Source: Achromobacter pestifer
GTDB taxonomy: Bacteria; Pseudomonadota; Gammaproteobacteria; Burkholderiales; Burkholderiaceae_B
DNA: 64,000 nucleotides
Direction: 5' to 3'
Assembly (NCBI RefSeq): GCF_902859625.1
Contig: NZ_CADIJX010000008.1
Coordinates: 1-64,000, forward strand
Part shown: piece by piece, positions 43,727 through 52,865 of the stretch
Position numbering within the stretch: position 1 is the stretch's first letter
Layout of the letters: every line of letters starts with the position of its first letter
Notes under the pieces: generated by a model
Seen by the model: only the letters and a program-made list of their open reading frames with translations
Told to the model about the DNA's origin: nothing
Database searches by the model: none
Made by a program: the position numbers and the translations under genes

Positions 43727-46357
43727 ATGGTTTATTTCCCTGCCGGCCGCGCAAGCGGCTCTCGAACCGCTCCGGACGCGCAGGTCCGGCTGACCCGCCT
43801 GACTTGCGCGGTGCATGCCGCGCTGGCGTTTGCCGCCGTGTCCGGCGCCATGCTGCCGATGGCCGCCGCGCAAGCGCAGGCCGTCGCACAAGCGTCTGGC
43901 CAGCCGGCCGCGCGCAGTTATCGCATTCCGGCAGGCGCCTTGGCCGACGTGCTGCCGCGCTTTGCCGACAGCGCTGGCGTGACCGTGCTGTTCGATGCCA
44001 AGCTGGTGGGGCAGCGCCGCACGGGCGGGCTGGACGGCACGTACTCGGTGAATGACGGCTTCGCGCGGCTGCTGGCCGGCAGCGGTCTTGCCGTGCAGGA
44101 ACGCAGCGCAGGGGTATTCGTTCTGCTGGCCACGCCACAACCCGGCGTGACGCAGCTGACGCCGGTCAAGGTGGAAGGCGAGGGGGCCGTCGTGGTGCCC
44201 GCGTGGGAAACCAGCACCGACCGCAAGCGCATGGACGATCTTCAAATCAAGAACTGGACCGATCTGGGCAAGCGCGCCGAAGCGGGCGTGGGCTTCAACC
44301 GGTCGAACAACAGCATCAACATCCGTGGCCTGGATCAAGACCGTGTGCTGACGCGCGTGGACGGCATTCGCCTGCCGTGGCTGGATGACGGCGCGCGCGG
44401 CGTGAAGGGCGGCCTGGAAGCCGTGGACTTCAACAGCCTGTCGCGGCTGGATATCGTGCGGGGCGCGGACGCCAGCGGCGGCGGTTCCGGCGCCATCTCC
44501 GGCATAGCCGACCTGTACACACTGGACCCTTCGGACCTGCTGACCGACGGCAAGACCTTCGGCGCGCTGGCCAAGACCGATTACGATTCCGCCGATACCA
44601 GCTGGGGCGCCAATGCGGCATTGGCGGGGCAAATCCACAGCAATACGTTCTGGCTGGTGCAAGCGGGCGTGCGCAATGGGCATGACCTGGACAACCGCGG
44701 CGACGTGGGTGGCTATGGCGCCAAGCGCAGCGAACCCAGCCCCGAAGACTACGACCAGCAGAGCTTCCTGATGAAGCTCCAGCAGCGTGTCGATGGCGGC
44801 CATCGTTTCGGCCTGACAGGCGAATACTTCAAGCGCCGCGCCGATATCGACAACATGTACGAGCAGGGCGCCGGCACGTCCTATCTGTACGGCGAAAACA
44901 GCACCAAGAAAGAAACCGAACGCCAACGTGTGTCCTTCGATTATTCGTACAAGGCACCCAGCGAGGGCAGCCTGATCGACACCGCCACCGCCGTGGTCTA
45001 TTGGCAGCGGCTGCGTCTGGATAACTCGCTGGACGGCGTGCGCAGCGTGGATAGCCGCGCTGGCATCATCCCCGGCGATCCCTTCCGCTATGGCTTCCCC
45101 AGTGGCCCCTACGGCCGCAGCAATTCCATCCAGCAGACGCTGTTCGGCGTGAACGGCGAACTGACCAAGCGGTTGGCCGGCGCCTCGGTGTCGCAGCTGT
45201 GGACGGTGGGCGGCGAGTGGTATGGCAACAAGACCGAGCAGAACTCCACCGGTTACGACAATTGCCCCACGGTGCGTCCGGGCACGCCCGCGCTATTCGG
45301 CCCGCGTGCGTGCGACATGCTGCACACCAACCAAGCCGATGTACCGCAATCCAAGGGCAACCAATGGGCCTTGTGGGTGCAGGATGAATTCAGCTTCGCC
45401 GACGGCCGCTACACGGTCATGCCGGCCGTGCGCTATGACCACTACGAGCAAAAGCCGCAAGCCACCGCCAGCTACGAAAGCAATCCCAACGCGGGCGTCC
45501 TGCCGTCGTCCAACAGCGGCAGCCGTTTTTCGCCCAAGTTGCTGACCACGTGGAAAGCGATGGACGAACTGAGCGTCTACGCCCAGTACGCCTACGGCTT
45601 CAAGGCCCCCAGCGCCACGCAGCTCTACACCAACTACGGCGGCCCGGGAACCTATCTGCGCGTGGGCAATCCCTATTTGAAGCCCGAAACCAGCAAGGGC
45701 TGGGAATTGGGCGCGAAGATGGGTTCCGATGATCTGGGCGGTGCGGTATCGTTGTTTGATAATCGTTATCAGAACTTTATTGATGGCGATGTGCCGTTGA
45801 ACGCCAGTTCGCCGCAGTGGCAGCCCGGATGGACGGGGCAGTACCCGTTGGGCGTCACGGGTAACGTGAACCGCGCCAAGGTCCGCATCTACGGTGCCGA
45901 GGCCAGCGCGCATTGGAAGTTCGCGCCGGGCTGGCGTACCTGGGGCTCGCTGGCGTGGGCCGTAGGCAAGGACGAAGGCACGGGGCAGTACCTGAATTCG
46001 GTTGCGCCGCTGAAGGGCATCCTCGGCGTGGGCTATGGCCGCGACGCATGGGGCGTGGACGCCATGCTGACGACCGCCCTGAAGCGCGACAAGGTTGAAT
46101 ACCCCGAAGGTGCGCCGGGAGCACCCAATGCTGACTTCCAGGCGCCGGGCTACGGGGTGGTGGACTTGATGGGTTATTGGCGCCCCGCAGCGGTGAAGGG
46201 GCTGCAAGTGCAGGCTGGCGTGTTCAACCTGTTCGACAAGAAGTACTGGGAGGCCATCAACGTGCCGACCGCAGGTTCTCAAGTGCTGCCGCGCGCGGTG
46301 GATTGGTACACCGAACCGGGTCGCAGCGTGCGCGTGTCGCTGACCTACCAGTATTGA
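43727..46357 (+). CDS. bhuR: Heme TonB-dependent receptor with STN signalling domain
   Basis: The protein has 876 residues from the ATG at 43727 (AAAGGAC upstream). The signal peptide is followed by an STN domain (residues about 65-135, RSYRIPAGALADVLPRFADSAG) that contacts the anti-sigma factor, a plug with SINIRGLDQDRVLTRVDGIRLP, and a barrel. FKAPSATQLY and GNPYLKPETSKG correspond to the FRAP and NPNL boxes of heme receptors. It ends in a terminal aromatic (LTYQY). The 114-bp spacer before it should hold the HurI-dependent promoter. A hairpin terminator follows. Confidence 0.95.
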   Translation: MVYFPAGRASGSRTAPDAQVRLTRLTCAVHAALAFAAVSGAMLPMAAAQAQAVAQASGQPAARSYRIPAGALADVLPRFADSAGVTVLFDAKLVGQRRTGGLDGTYSVNDGFARLLAGSGLAVQERSAGVFVLLATPQPGVTQLTPVKVEGEGAVVVPAWETSTDRKRMDDLQIKNWTDLGKRAEAGVGFNRSNNSINIRGLDQDRVLTRVDGIRLPWLDDGARGVKGGLEAVDFNSLSRLDIVRGADASGGGSGAISGIADLYTLDPSDLLTDGKTFGALAKTDYDSADTSWGANAALAGQIHSNTFWLVQAGVRNGHDLDNRGDVGGYGAKRSEPSPEDYDQQSFLMKLQQRVDGGHRFGLTGEYFKRRADIDNMYEQGAGTSYLYGENSTKKETERQRVSFDYSYKAPSEGSLIDTATAVVYWQRLRLDNSLDGVRSVDSRAGIIPGDPFRYGFPSGPYGRSNSIQQTLFGVNGELTKRLAGASVSQLWTVGGEWYGNKTEQNSTGYDNCPTVRPGTPALFGPRACDMLHTNQADVPQSKGNQWALWVQDEFSFADGRYTVMPAVRYDHYEQKPQATASYESNPNAGVLPSSNSGSRFSPKLLTTWKAMDELSVYAQYAYGFKAPSATQLYTNYGGPGTYLRVGNPYLKPETSKGWELGAKMGSDDLGGAVSLFDNRYQNFIDGDVPLNASSPQWQPGWTGQYPLGVTGNVNRAKVRIYGAEASAHWKFAPGWRTWGSLAWAVGKDEGTGQYLNSVAPLKGILGVGYGRDAWGVDAMLTTALKRDKVEYPEGAPGAPNADFQAPGYGVVDLMGYWRPAAVKGLQVQAGVFNLFDKKYWEAINVPTAGSQVLPRAVDWYTEPGRSVRVSLTYQY

Positions 46358-46364
46358 TCTCGAC

Positions 46365-46404
46365 CCGCCGCCGCCCGCTTGCCGCGGGCCCGGCGGCGGT
46401 TTTT
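46365..46404 (+). terminator. Hairpin terminator/attenuator between bhuR and bhuS
   Basis: CCGCCGCCGCCCGC (46365-46378) pairs with GCGGGCCCGGCGGCGG (46384-46399) with a small bulge and a TTGCC loop, followed by five T. It starts 8 bp after the bhuR stop and ends 33 bp before bhuS. Confidence 0.8.
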
Positions 46405-46436
46405 CGTAATGCTTGGCACTGGCCGGAGGGCCTACG

Positions 46437-47483
46437 ATGACGAATACCGATTTCACCACCCGCGCGGAAGCGCTGCGCGCCCGCAACGAAACGCTGGCTG
46501 CATCGCAGCCCGGCTTGCGGGCTCGCAACCTGGCCCAGACACTGGGCGTGTCTGAAGCGGAATGGGTTGCCGCCGGCTGTGGCGGCGTGAAGGCAACGGC
46601 GCTGCATGGCTCGCCGCAAGCCATCTTTCGCGAACTGGGCACGCTGGGCGAAGTGATGGCGCTGACCCGCAACGACTGGTGTGTGCACGAGCGTCATGGC
46701 GCATACCTGGACATCCAGGCCGACGGCCCGGTGGGCCTGGTCTTGGGGCCGGACATCGATTTGCGCGTGTTCTTCACCGCCTGGAAGTCCGCCTGGGCCG
46801 TTGAGCAGGATGGCCGTCACAGCCTTCAGTTCTTCGACGGCGCAGGCGTGGCCGTGCACAAGGTCTACCGCACCGACGCCACCGACGCGGCTGCCTACGA
46901 CGCCCTGATCGCCAAGTTCGCGGGCGAATCGCAATGGCCGGAAACCCAGGCCTATGCCCCCGCCACCGATGCCGAACAAGTTGAAGACGCGGCCGCCTGG
47001 CGCGAGGCCTGGCTGGGCATGAAGGACACGCACGAATTCTTCCCGCTGCTGCGCAAGTTCAAGGTGTCGCGACTGGCCGCGCTGGCTGCCGCCGGTGAAG
47101 ACCTGGCGCAGCCCGTGCCGGCGGAATCCGTTGAACGCATGCTGCAATCCGCCGCGGAATCGGGCCTGTCGATCATGTGCTTTGTGGGCAACCGCGGCAT
47201 GATCCAGATCCACTCCGGCCCCGTGCAGCAGTTGCGCCGCACCGGCCCCTGGTACAACGTGTTGGACCCCAAGTTCAACCTGCACCTGGATACCACCGCC
47301 ATCGCGTCGGCCTGGGTGGTGAACAAGCCCACGTCCGACGGCTGGGTGACGTCGCTGGAGGTGTATTCGGCCACCGGCGATCTGATCGTGCAATTCTTTG
47401 GCGAACGCAAGCCGGGCAAGCCGGAACTGACTGGCTGGCGCGAACTGATGGTTGGCTTGTGCGGTGCGCCCTTGGCTGTCTAA
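46437..47483 (+). CDS. bhuS: HemS/HmuS-type heme-handling protein
   Basis: The protein has 348 residues from the ATG at 46437 (GGAGGG upstream). Two HemS repeats are visible (GEVMALTRNDWCVHERHGAY, then SIMCFVGNRGMIQIHSGPVQ), ending LNLHLDTTAIASAWVVNKP-like text around residue 290. It is a cytoplasmic heme carrier or degrading enzyme that receives heme from BhuTUV. Confidence 0.94.
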   Translation: MTNTDFTTRAEALRARNETLAASQPGLRARNLAQTLGVSEAEWVAAGCGGVKATALHGSPQAIFRELGTLGEVMALTRNDWCVHERHGAYLDIQADGPVGLVLGPDIDLRVFFTAWKSAWAVEQDGRHSLQFFDGAGVAVHKVYRTDATDAAAYDALIAKFAGESQWPETQAYAPATDAEQVEDAAAWREAWLGMKDTHEFFPLLRKFKVSRLAALAAAGEDLAQPVPAESVERMLQSAAESGLSIMCFVGNRGMIQIHSGPVQQLRRTGPWYNVLDPKFNLHLDTTAIASAWVVNKPTSDGWVTSLEVYSATGDLIVQFFGERKPGKPELTGWRELMVGLCGAPLAV

Positions 47484-47493
47484 GGACTCTTTG

Positions 47494-48327
47494 ATGAAAA
47501 AGTGGTTGGCAATTGCGTTGGGCTGGGTCGTGGCGGCAGGGGTTCATGCCGCGGAACCCAGCCGGGTGGTGACCCTGGGGGGCAGTGTGACGGAGATCGT
47601 CTACGGCCTGGGGCAGGGTGACAGGCTGGTGGGGGATGACCTTTCCAGCCTGTATCCGGAGGCTGCCACCAAGCTGCCCCGCGTCGGCTACTACCGCGCC
47701 GTGCCGGTGGAAGGGGTGTTGTCCTTGAAGCCGGACCTGGTGCTGGCGTCAGAGCAGGCCGGGCCGCCGGATGCGCTCAAGCGTCTGGCAAGCGTCGGCG
47801 TGCGGGTGGTCACGGTGTCGGACGCGCCGTCGGTGGATTCGCTGAAGTCGCGCATCCGCAGCGTGGCCGACGCGCTTGGGGTGGCGCCGGCCGGCGAACG
47901 CATGGTGGACGAGGTCACGCGCGAACTCGCCCGGGCCGAGGCCCTGCCCGCCACGCAAGCGCGGGCACTGTTGCTGATCAACCGAACCGGATCGCCGCAA
48001 GGCGCGGGCCGGGACACGGCCGCCAACGAAGTCATGCATCTGGCCGGCCTGGTCAACGTGCTGCACGACCAGCAGGGCTACAAGCCTTTGTCGGCCGAGG
48101 CGGTCGGTGCGCTGGCGCCCGACCTGATCGTGGTGACGCAGGCCTCGCTGGACGCGGGCGGCGGCATGGATGCCTTCCTGCGCCTGCCGGGCATCGCGTC
48201 CACCCAAGCGGCAGCCAAGCGGCGGGTGGTCGTGATGGACGACCTGCTGATCCTCGGCATGGGGCCGCGCCTGCCGTTGGCACTGACCCAGCTGAAAAAG
48301 GAAGTCGCCGATGTCATGGCGCGTTAG
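47494..48327 (+). CDS. bhuT: Periplasmic heme-binding protein of ABC importer
   Basis: The protein has 277 residues. Signal MKKWLAIALGWVVAAGVHA, then a cluster A-2 binding-protein fold (RVVTLGGSVTEIVYGLGQGDRLVGDD, RVGYYRAVPVEGVLSLKPDLVLA). The tyrosines in VGYYRA are typical heme ligands of HmuT/PhuT proteins. AAGGA lies upstream, and the gene is 10 bp after bhuS. Confidence 0.94.
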   Translation: MKKWLAIALGWVVAAGVHAAEPSRVVTLGGSVTEIVYGLGQGDRLVGDDLSSLYPEAATKLPRVGYYRAVPVEGVLSLKPDLVLASEQAGPPDALKRLASVGVRVVTVSDAPSVDSLKSRIRSVADALGVAPAGERMVDEVTRELARAEALPATQARALLLINRTGSPQGAGRDTAANEVMHLAGLVNVLHDQQGYKPLSAEAVGALAPDLIVVTQASLDAGGGMDAFLRLPGIASTQAAAKRRVVVMDDLLILGMGPRLPLALTQLKKEVADVMAR

Positions 48328-49309
48328 CGCGCCATGGGCATTGGGCTTGCTGACCGCGGCGTTGGTGTTGGCGGCGCTGGCCGCCATTGCCCATGGCGCG
48401 GTGGCGATCCCCATGCGCGAACTGCCGTCCCTGTTGTGGGGGCCTTCCACGCCCGACAACGCCTTGTGGCGCAACGTGCTGATCGACATCCGGTTGCCGC
48501 GCGTGCTTTTTGCGATGGTGACGGGGGCGGGGCTGGCGATATCGGGGGCGGCGATGCAGGCCTTGTTCCGCAATCCGTTGGCGGAACCCGGCCTGATCGG
48601 CATCTCCGCGGGCGGCGCGCTGGGGGCGGTGGCGGCCATTGTGCTGCTGTCGGGCGGGTTCTGGGTCACGGCGCCCTCCGCGTTCGTCGGCAGCCTGCTG
48701 GCCACGCTGTGCGCCTACGCGGTGGGCCGGCGGGTGCCGGGCGTGGCCGGCCTGCTCTTGGCCGGGGTGGCCATCACCGCCATGGCATTCAGCCTGATCG
48801 GCATGTTGACCTTCATCGCCACCGACGCGCAACTGCGCGACCTGACTTTCTGGAACATGGGCAGCCTGGGCGGAGCCAGCTGGAAGCTGCTGGCGTTCCT
48901 GGGCCCCTGGGTCCTGCTGGTCAGCGCGTGGATGATTACCCAATGGCGCGTCATGAACGCCTTGTTGCTGGGCGAACGTGAGGCCCAGCACCTGGGCTAT
49001 GCCCTTAAGCGCGTGCGGGCCAAGCTGGTGCTGGCCAGTGCGCTGATTGTCGGCCCGCTGGTCGCTGCCACGGGCACCATCGTCTTTGTCGGGCTAGTCG
49101 TGCCGCACTTGGTGCGCATGACCTTGGGCGCCAACCATCGCTGGCTGCTGCCTGCCACCGTCCTCGCGGGCGCCTTGGCGCTGGTGCTGGCGGATTGGGC
49201 GGCCCGCACCGTGGTCGTCCCCGCGGAATTGCCGATCGGCCTGGTGACAGGTCTGGTGGGTGGCCCGTTCTTCCTGTGGCTGCTGGCACGCGGAAGGAGA
49301 ATTGGATGA
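48311..49309 (+). CDS. bhuU: Heme ABC importer permease
   Basis: The protein has 332 residues of the FecCD family with about ten helices. IDIRLPRVLFAMVTGAGLAISGAAMQALFRNPLAEPGLIG is the conserved N-terminal signature. The start overlaps bhuT by 17 bp, so translation is coupled. Confidence 0.96.
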   Translation: MSWRVSAPWALGLLTAALVLAALAAIAHGAVAIPMRELPSLLWGPSTPDNALWRNVLIDIRLPRVLFAMVTGAGLAISGAAMQALFRNPLAEPGLIGISAGGALGAVAAIVLLSGGFWVTAPSAFVGSLLATLCAYAVGRRVPGVAGLLLAGVAITAMAFSLIGMLTFIATDAQLRDLTFWNMGSLGGASWKLLAFLGPWVLLVSAWMITQWRVMNALLLGEREAQHLGYALKRVRAKLVLASALIVGPLVAATGTIVFVGLVVPHLVRMTLGANHRWLLPATVLAGALALVLADWAARTVVVPAELPIGLVTGLVGGPFFLWLLARGRRIG

Positions 49310-50094
49310 TGCTTGCCGCACAGAACCTGACGCTTTCCCGTGGCGGCGCCCGTATCCTGACCGATGTGTCGCTTGAGGTCCGCCCGGGCGAAGTCGTGGG
49401 CTTGCTGGGCGCCAACGGCGCCGGCAAATCGACCCTGCTGGGGGCGCTGGCCGCCGAACTCGCGCCCGACTCGGGCCAGGTCCGCCTGGACGACACCCCG
49501 TTGGCCGCCATGCCACACCGGCAGCAAGCGCGCCGCCGCGCCGTGCTGCCGCAAAAGCCGGGGCTGACCTTCGACCTGGACGTACGCGAGGTCGTCGCCA
49601 TGGGCGCCTACCCGTTTCCCGAACTACCGCCCAGCCAAGTGGACACCCTGGTCACGCAGGCGCTGGAGCTGGCCGACGTGGCGTATCTGGGCGGGCGCCG
49701 CTATCCTGAATTGTCCGGCGGCGAACAGCAGCGCGTGCAGTTCGCGCGGGTGCTGGTGCAGTGTCACGCGGCGCGGGCGCCAGACGAAGCCCGCTATCTG
49801 CTGCTGGACGAACCCACCGCCAGCCTTGACCCCAAACACCAGGGTGACCTGCTGCGCCGCGCCTGGGAACTGGCGCACACGGGCGATACTGGCGTACTGG
49901 TGATCTTGCATGACATGAACCTGGCCGCGCGCTGGTGCGATCGCCTGCTGCTGCTAAGTGGTGGGTGCGGCATCGCGCGGGGCACGCCCGCCCAGGTGCT
50001 GACACCCGCCAACCTGTATCTGGCCTACGGGATCGATGCACAGGTGATTCCGCATCCCCTGCAATCGGGTCGGTTGCTGGTGCTGACGACGTGA
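49306..50094 (+). CDS. bhuV: Heme ABC importer ATPase
   Basis: The protein has 262 residues: Walker A GANGAGKST at 35-43, signature LSGGEQQRVQ and Walker B YLLLDEPTASLD. The ATG overlaps the bhuU stop (ATGA), with GGAAGGAGA upstream. The gene ends the heme transport operon. Confidence 0.96.
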   Translation: MMLAAQNLTLSRGGARILTDVSLEVRPGEVVGLLGANGAGKSTLLGALAAELAPDSGQVRLDDTPLAAMPHRQQARRRAVLPQKPGLTFDLDVREVVAMGAYPFPELPPSQVDTLVTQALELADVAYLGGRRYPELSGGEQQRVQFARVLVQCHAARAPDEARYLLLDEPTASLDPKHQGDLLRRAWELAHTGDTGVLVILHDMNLAARWCDRLLLLSGGCGIARGTPAQVLTPANLYLAYGIDAQVIPHPLQSGRLLVLTT

Positions 50095-50179
50095 TGGGGA
50101 CACGGGCCGTGGGGCCGGTAAAATAGGCGATACGCATGTATTCGCTTAATTTCACTTCTCATCCAATAGGACCCGTGTC

Positions 50180-50662
50180 ATGCCTACTTTTGACGTCGTC
50201 TCCGAAGTCGACAAACACGAACTCAGCAACGCCATCGACCAGGCAAACCGCGAACTCGTTACCCGTTTCGACTTCAAGGGTACCGATGCCAAGTTTGAAC
50301 TGGACGGCTTCGTCGTGACCCAGATCGCCTCCAGCGCGTTCCAGTTGAAGCAGATGCTGGACATCTTGCGCGGCCGTCTGTCGGCTCGCGGCATCGACGT
50401 GCGCTGCCTGGACGTGGCCGACCCCTTGGAAAACCTGGGCGGCGCGCGCCAGAAGGTCACGATCAAGCAGGGCATCGAACAGCCGGTGGCCAAGAAGCTG
50501 ATCGCCGCCATCAAGAACGCCAAGCTCAAGGTGGAATCCCAGATCAACGGCGACAAGCTGCGCATCACCGGCAAGAAGCGCGATGATCTGCAAACCGCCA
50601 TTGCGTTGCTGAAGAAGACCGACGTCGACCTGCCTTTGCAGTTCGAGAACTTCCGCGATTGA
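50180..50662 (+). CDS. yajQ: YajQ-family nucleotide-binding protein
   Basis: The protein has 160 residues. It begins PTFDVVSEVDKHELSNAIDQ and contains TRFDFKGTDAKFEL and ITGKKRDDLQTAIALL, all strong YajQ signatures. Relatives bind cyclic di-GMP or nucleotides and act in stress and virulence regulation. It stands alone. Confidence 0.96.
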   Translation: MPTFDVVSEVDKHELSNAIDQANRELVTRFDFKGTDAKFELDGFVVTQIASSAFQLKQMLDILRGRLSARGIDVRCLDVADPLENLGGARQKVTIKQGIEQPVAKKLIAAIKNAKLKVESQINGDKLRITGKKRDDLQTAIALLKKTDVDLPLQFENFRD

Positions 50663-50674
50663 TGTTCCCAGCCC

Positions 50675-51580
50675 ATGGGGCATTCAACGGAACTGCAACT
50701 GGTCGTTGAACTCGCGCGCGCCGGCGGCATGTCGGCGGCGGCGCGGGAACTGGATGTCACGCCGGCCGCCATCAGCAAGCGGCTGGCGCAGATTGAAGCG
50801 CGCCTGGGCGTGCGCTTGTTCAACCGCAGCACGCGGCGCCTGAGCCTGACGGCCGAAGGCGAGGTCTACCTGGAAAGCGCCCGGCGCATCCTGGGCGAGA
50901 TCGAAGACCTGGACCAGTTGATCGCCAGCCGCCAGGCCAGCCCCCGCGGCCTGTTGAAGGTCAACGCGCCATTGGGCTTTGGCCGCAGCTATATTGCGCC
51001 CGCCATCGCGGAATTCGCCGCGAAATACCCCGAGGTATCGCTGCAATTGCAGCTGACCGACAGCCCAGCCGACTTCGTGCAGGATGCCTTCGACGTTGCC
51101 GTGCGTTTTGGCGACCTGCCCGACACCCGCCTGATCGCCCGCAAGATCGCACCCAACCGACGCTTGGTCTGCGCGTCTCCCGCCTATCTGAAAGCGCACG
51201 GCGTACCGGCCACGCCACATGACCTGACGCGCCACCAATGCATCGTGCTGCGGCAAAATGAAGCCGCCTACGGGCTCTGGCGCTTCACCAAGGGTCGCCG
51301 CAGCGAAACCGTGAAAGTGCGCGGCAATCTCAGCAGTAACGACGGCGAAGTGACGCTGACCTGGGGCCTGGCCGGCCTGGGCATCCTGCAACGCGCGGAA
51401 TGGGATTTGGCGCGCTACCTGCGCAGCGGCCGGCTGGTGCGCGTGCTGGAAGACTACGCGCTGCCGCAAGCAGATATCTACGCCGTGTTTCCAGAAAGGC
51501 ACCACCTGTCGGCCAAGGTCCGCGTATTCGTGGATTTTCTGGTGGGGTATTTCCAGAAGGCGGCCGAGAGCACGTGGTGA
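50675..51580 (+). CDS. LysR-family regulator, CrgA/DsdC-like
   Basis: The protein has 301 residues. The HTH (LVVELARAGGMSAAARELDVTPAAISKRLAQIE) and effector domain with RGLLKVNAPLGFGRSYIAPAI mark the CrgA-like subgroup. It starts 12 bp after yajQ, so it may be co-transcribed. No divergent target is visible. Confidence 0.9.
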   Translation: MGHSTELQLVVELARAGGMSAAARELDVTPAAISKRLAQIEARLGVRLFNRSTRRLSLTAEGEVYLESARRILGEIEDLDQLIASRQASPRGLLKVNAPLGFGRSYIAPAIAEFAAKYPEVSLQLQLTDSPADFVQDAFDVAVRFGDLPDTRLIARKIAPNRRLVCASPAYLKAHGVPATPHDLTRHQCIVLRQNEAAYGLWRFTKGRRSETVKVRGNLSSNDGEVTLTWGLAGLGILQRAEWDLARYLRSGRLVRVLEDYALPQADIYAVFPERHHLSAKVRVFVDFLVGYFQKAAESTW

Positions 51581-51809
51581 GGGGGGCCGAATACATCAAT
51601 TTGCAGTGTTCGGCAGATAGGATTGAATGCGGGTTAACACCAAGTAGCGAAGCCGGAATACGCTCTAGATAATGCATTGAGTCAAAAAAAGCGTGTTGAA
51701 CGGAAGGCAGCCCAGTATGGTTGCTACCGTGACATCGCAAGGAATTGCAGAAAGATCCAGATTTGCCGAATCGGCCGCCGCATTGGCTTCCCTCTGACGG
51801 GCGTCATCC

Positions 51810-52811
51810 ATGAGCATCATCGACTGGATTGTTTTCCCGACGTTCATTCGTCTGCCGTCAAGGCGACAGGGCGCCGCTTGCATGCTGAGCGTCCTGCTGG
51901 TTTTCCTGGTAGCGCCGGTCGCGGCGCAAAATGGTCTGCGATTGGTAAAGCCAGACCTGCAAAAGCGCGCCAATGGCGTGCTGGCCCTCATGTCTTTTTC
52001 GATTGTTCCCGACATCACCACCAGTTCGTTGTCGATCGGCAGTGCCGGAGCGGGCACCAGCGGCTCCACCGAGTTCGGCATGACCCAACTGGGCGGTGGA
52101 GACACCATCAGCAAATCGGTCCCGATCTATCTGGAAGGCGTCTTGGCGGCAAGTCGTTATGACCCGGCATTTATCGCTTCGGATGGAGCGGAGTCCAGAA
52201 GGATCCCCGCCAAGTGGACCAGCGTATCGGCCACGGGCGGCATTGGATGGGACTTTGCATTGACCGATGAATTGAAACTGCGGCCCATCTTCAATTTCGC
52301 GCTTGGCAATGTCACCAGCGATTTGCGGGCAGCCAGTTGGTATGTGGGCCGCAAGACGGACACCGATATTGATTTTCTCGATCGTGGGTCGCTTAACGCC
52401 TATGGGCTTGGCGGATCCATCATGCTCGACTACGAACACTATCGGGAAAAATACGAAGTCGACGTGGAGCTTCGGTATTCAGACATGCGGCTTCAGAGCT
52501 TTTCCAGTTCAAATGCCGTCACCGGTCACGCTACCGCGCAATCCCTGAATCTGTGGACCCGTTATCGTGCGCCAACAGGGTTGATCGCCCTGCAACGTCC
52601 GCTGCGGTATGTCCTGGAACTGACTCACTCCGAGTTTCTGGGAGACCAGAAAGGCATCCTGGGTTTTGATCGCTTGACCACGGTGGGCGCGGGCCTTGAG
52701 CTGGACTCCAGCGCCTATAACGTTTTCATCACCCGCACGCGCCTGGTGGGACGATACGTATTCGGCAACAACGTTTCCGGTTTCTCAGTCGGGCTGGCGG
52801 TCAGTTTCTAG
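51810..52811 (+). CDS. Outer-membrane beta-barrel protein, solitary autotransporter-barrel-like
   Basis: The protein has 333 residues. A long N-terminus leads to a hydrophobic signal (MLSVLLVFLVAPVAAQ, cleavage about 40). Amphipathic strands follow (GGSIMLDYEHYREKYEVDVELRYSDMRLQSF) and the last residues GFSVGLAVSF end in Phe, as needed for BAM insertion. The layout resembles the solitary autotransporter-like barrel family (Omp_AT). By eye the DNA is less G+C-rich than its neighbours. An internal ATG at 51882 is possible but would lose the basic n-region. Confidence 0.75.
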   Translation: MSIIDWIVFPTFIRLPSRRQGAACMLSVLLVFLVAPVAAQNGLRLVKPDLQKRANGVLALMSFSIVPDITTSSLSIGSAGAGTSGSTEFGMTQLGGGDTISKSVPIYLEGVLAASRYDPAFIASDGAESRRIPAKWTSVSATGGIGWDFALTDELKLRPIFNFALGNVTSDLRAASWYVGRKTDTDIDFLDRGSLNAYGLGGSIMLDYEHYREKYEVDVELRYSDMRLQSFSSSNAVTGHATAQSLNLWTRYRAPTGLIALQRPLRYVLELTHSEFLGDQKGILGFDRLTTVGAGLELDSSAYNVFITRTRLVGRYVFGNNVSGFSVGLAVSF

Positions 52812-52865
52812 GCACATACTTGTGGGCGGCGCCGTCTGCGGCCGTCCCTCATAGGCGGAACAGAC

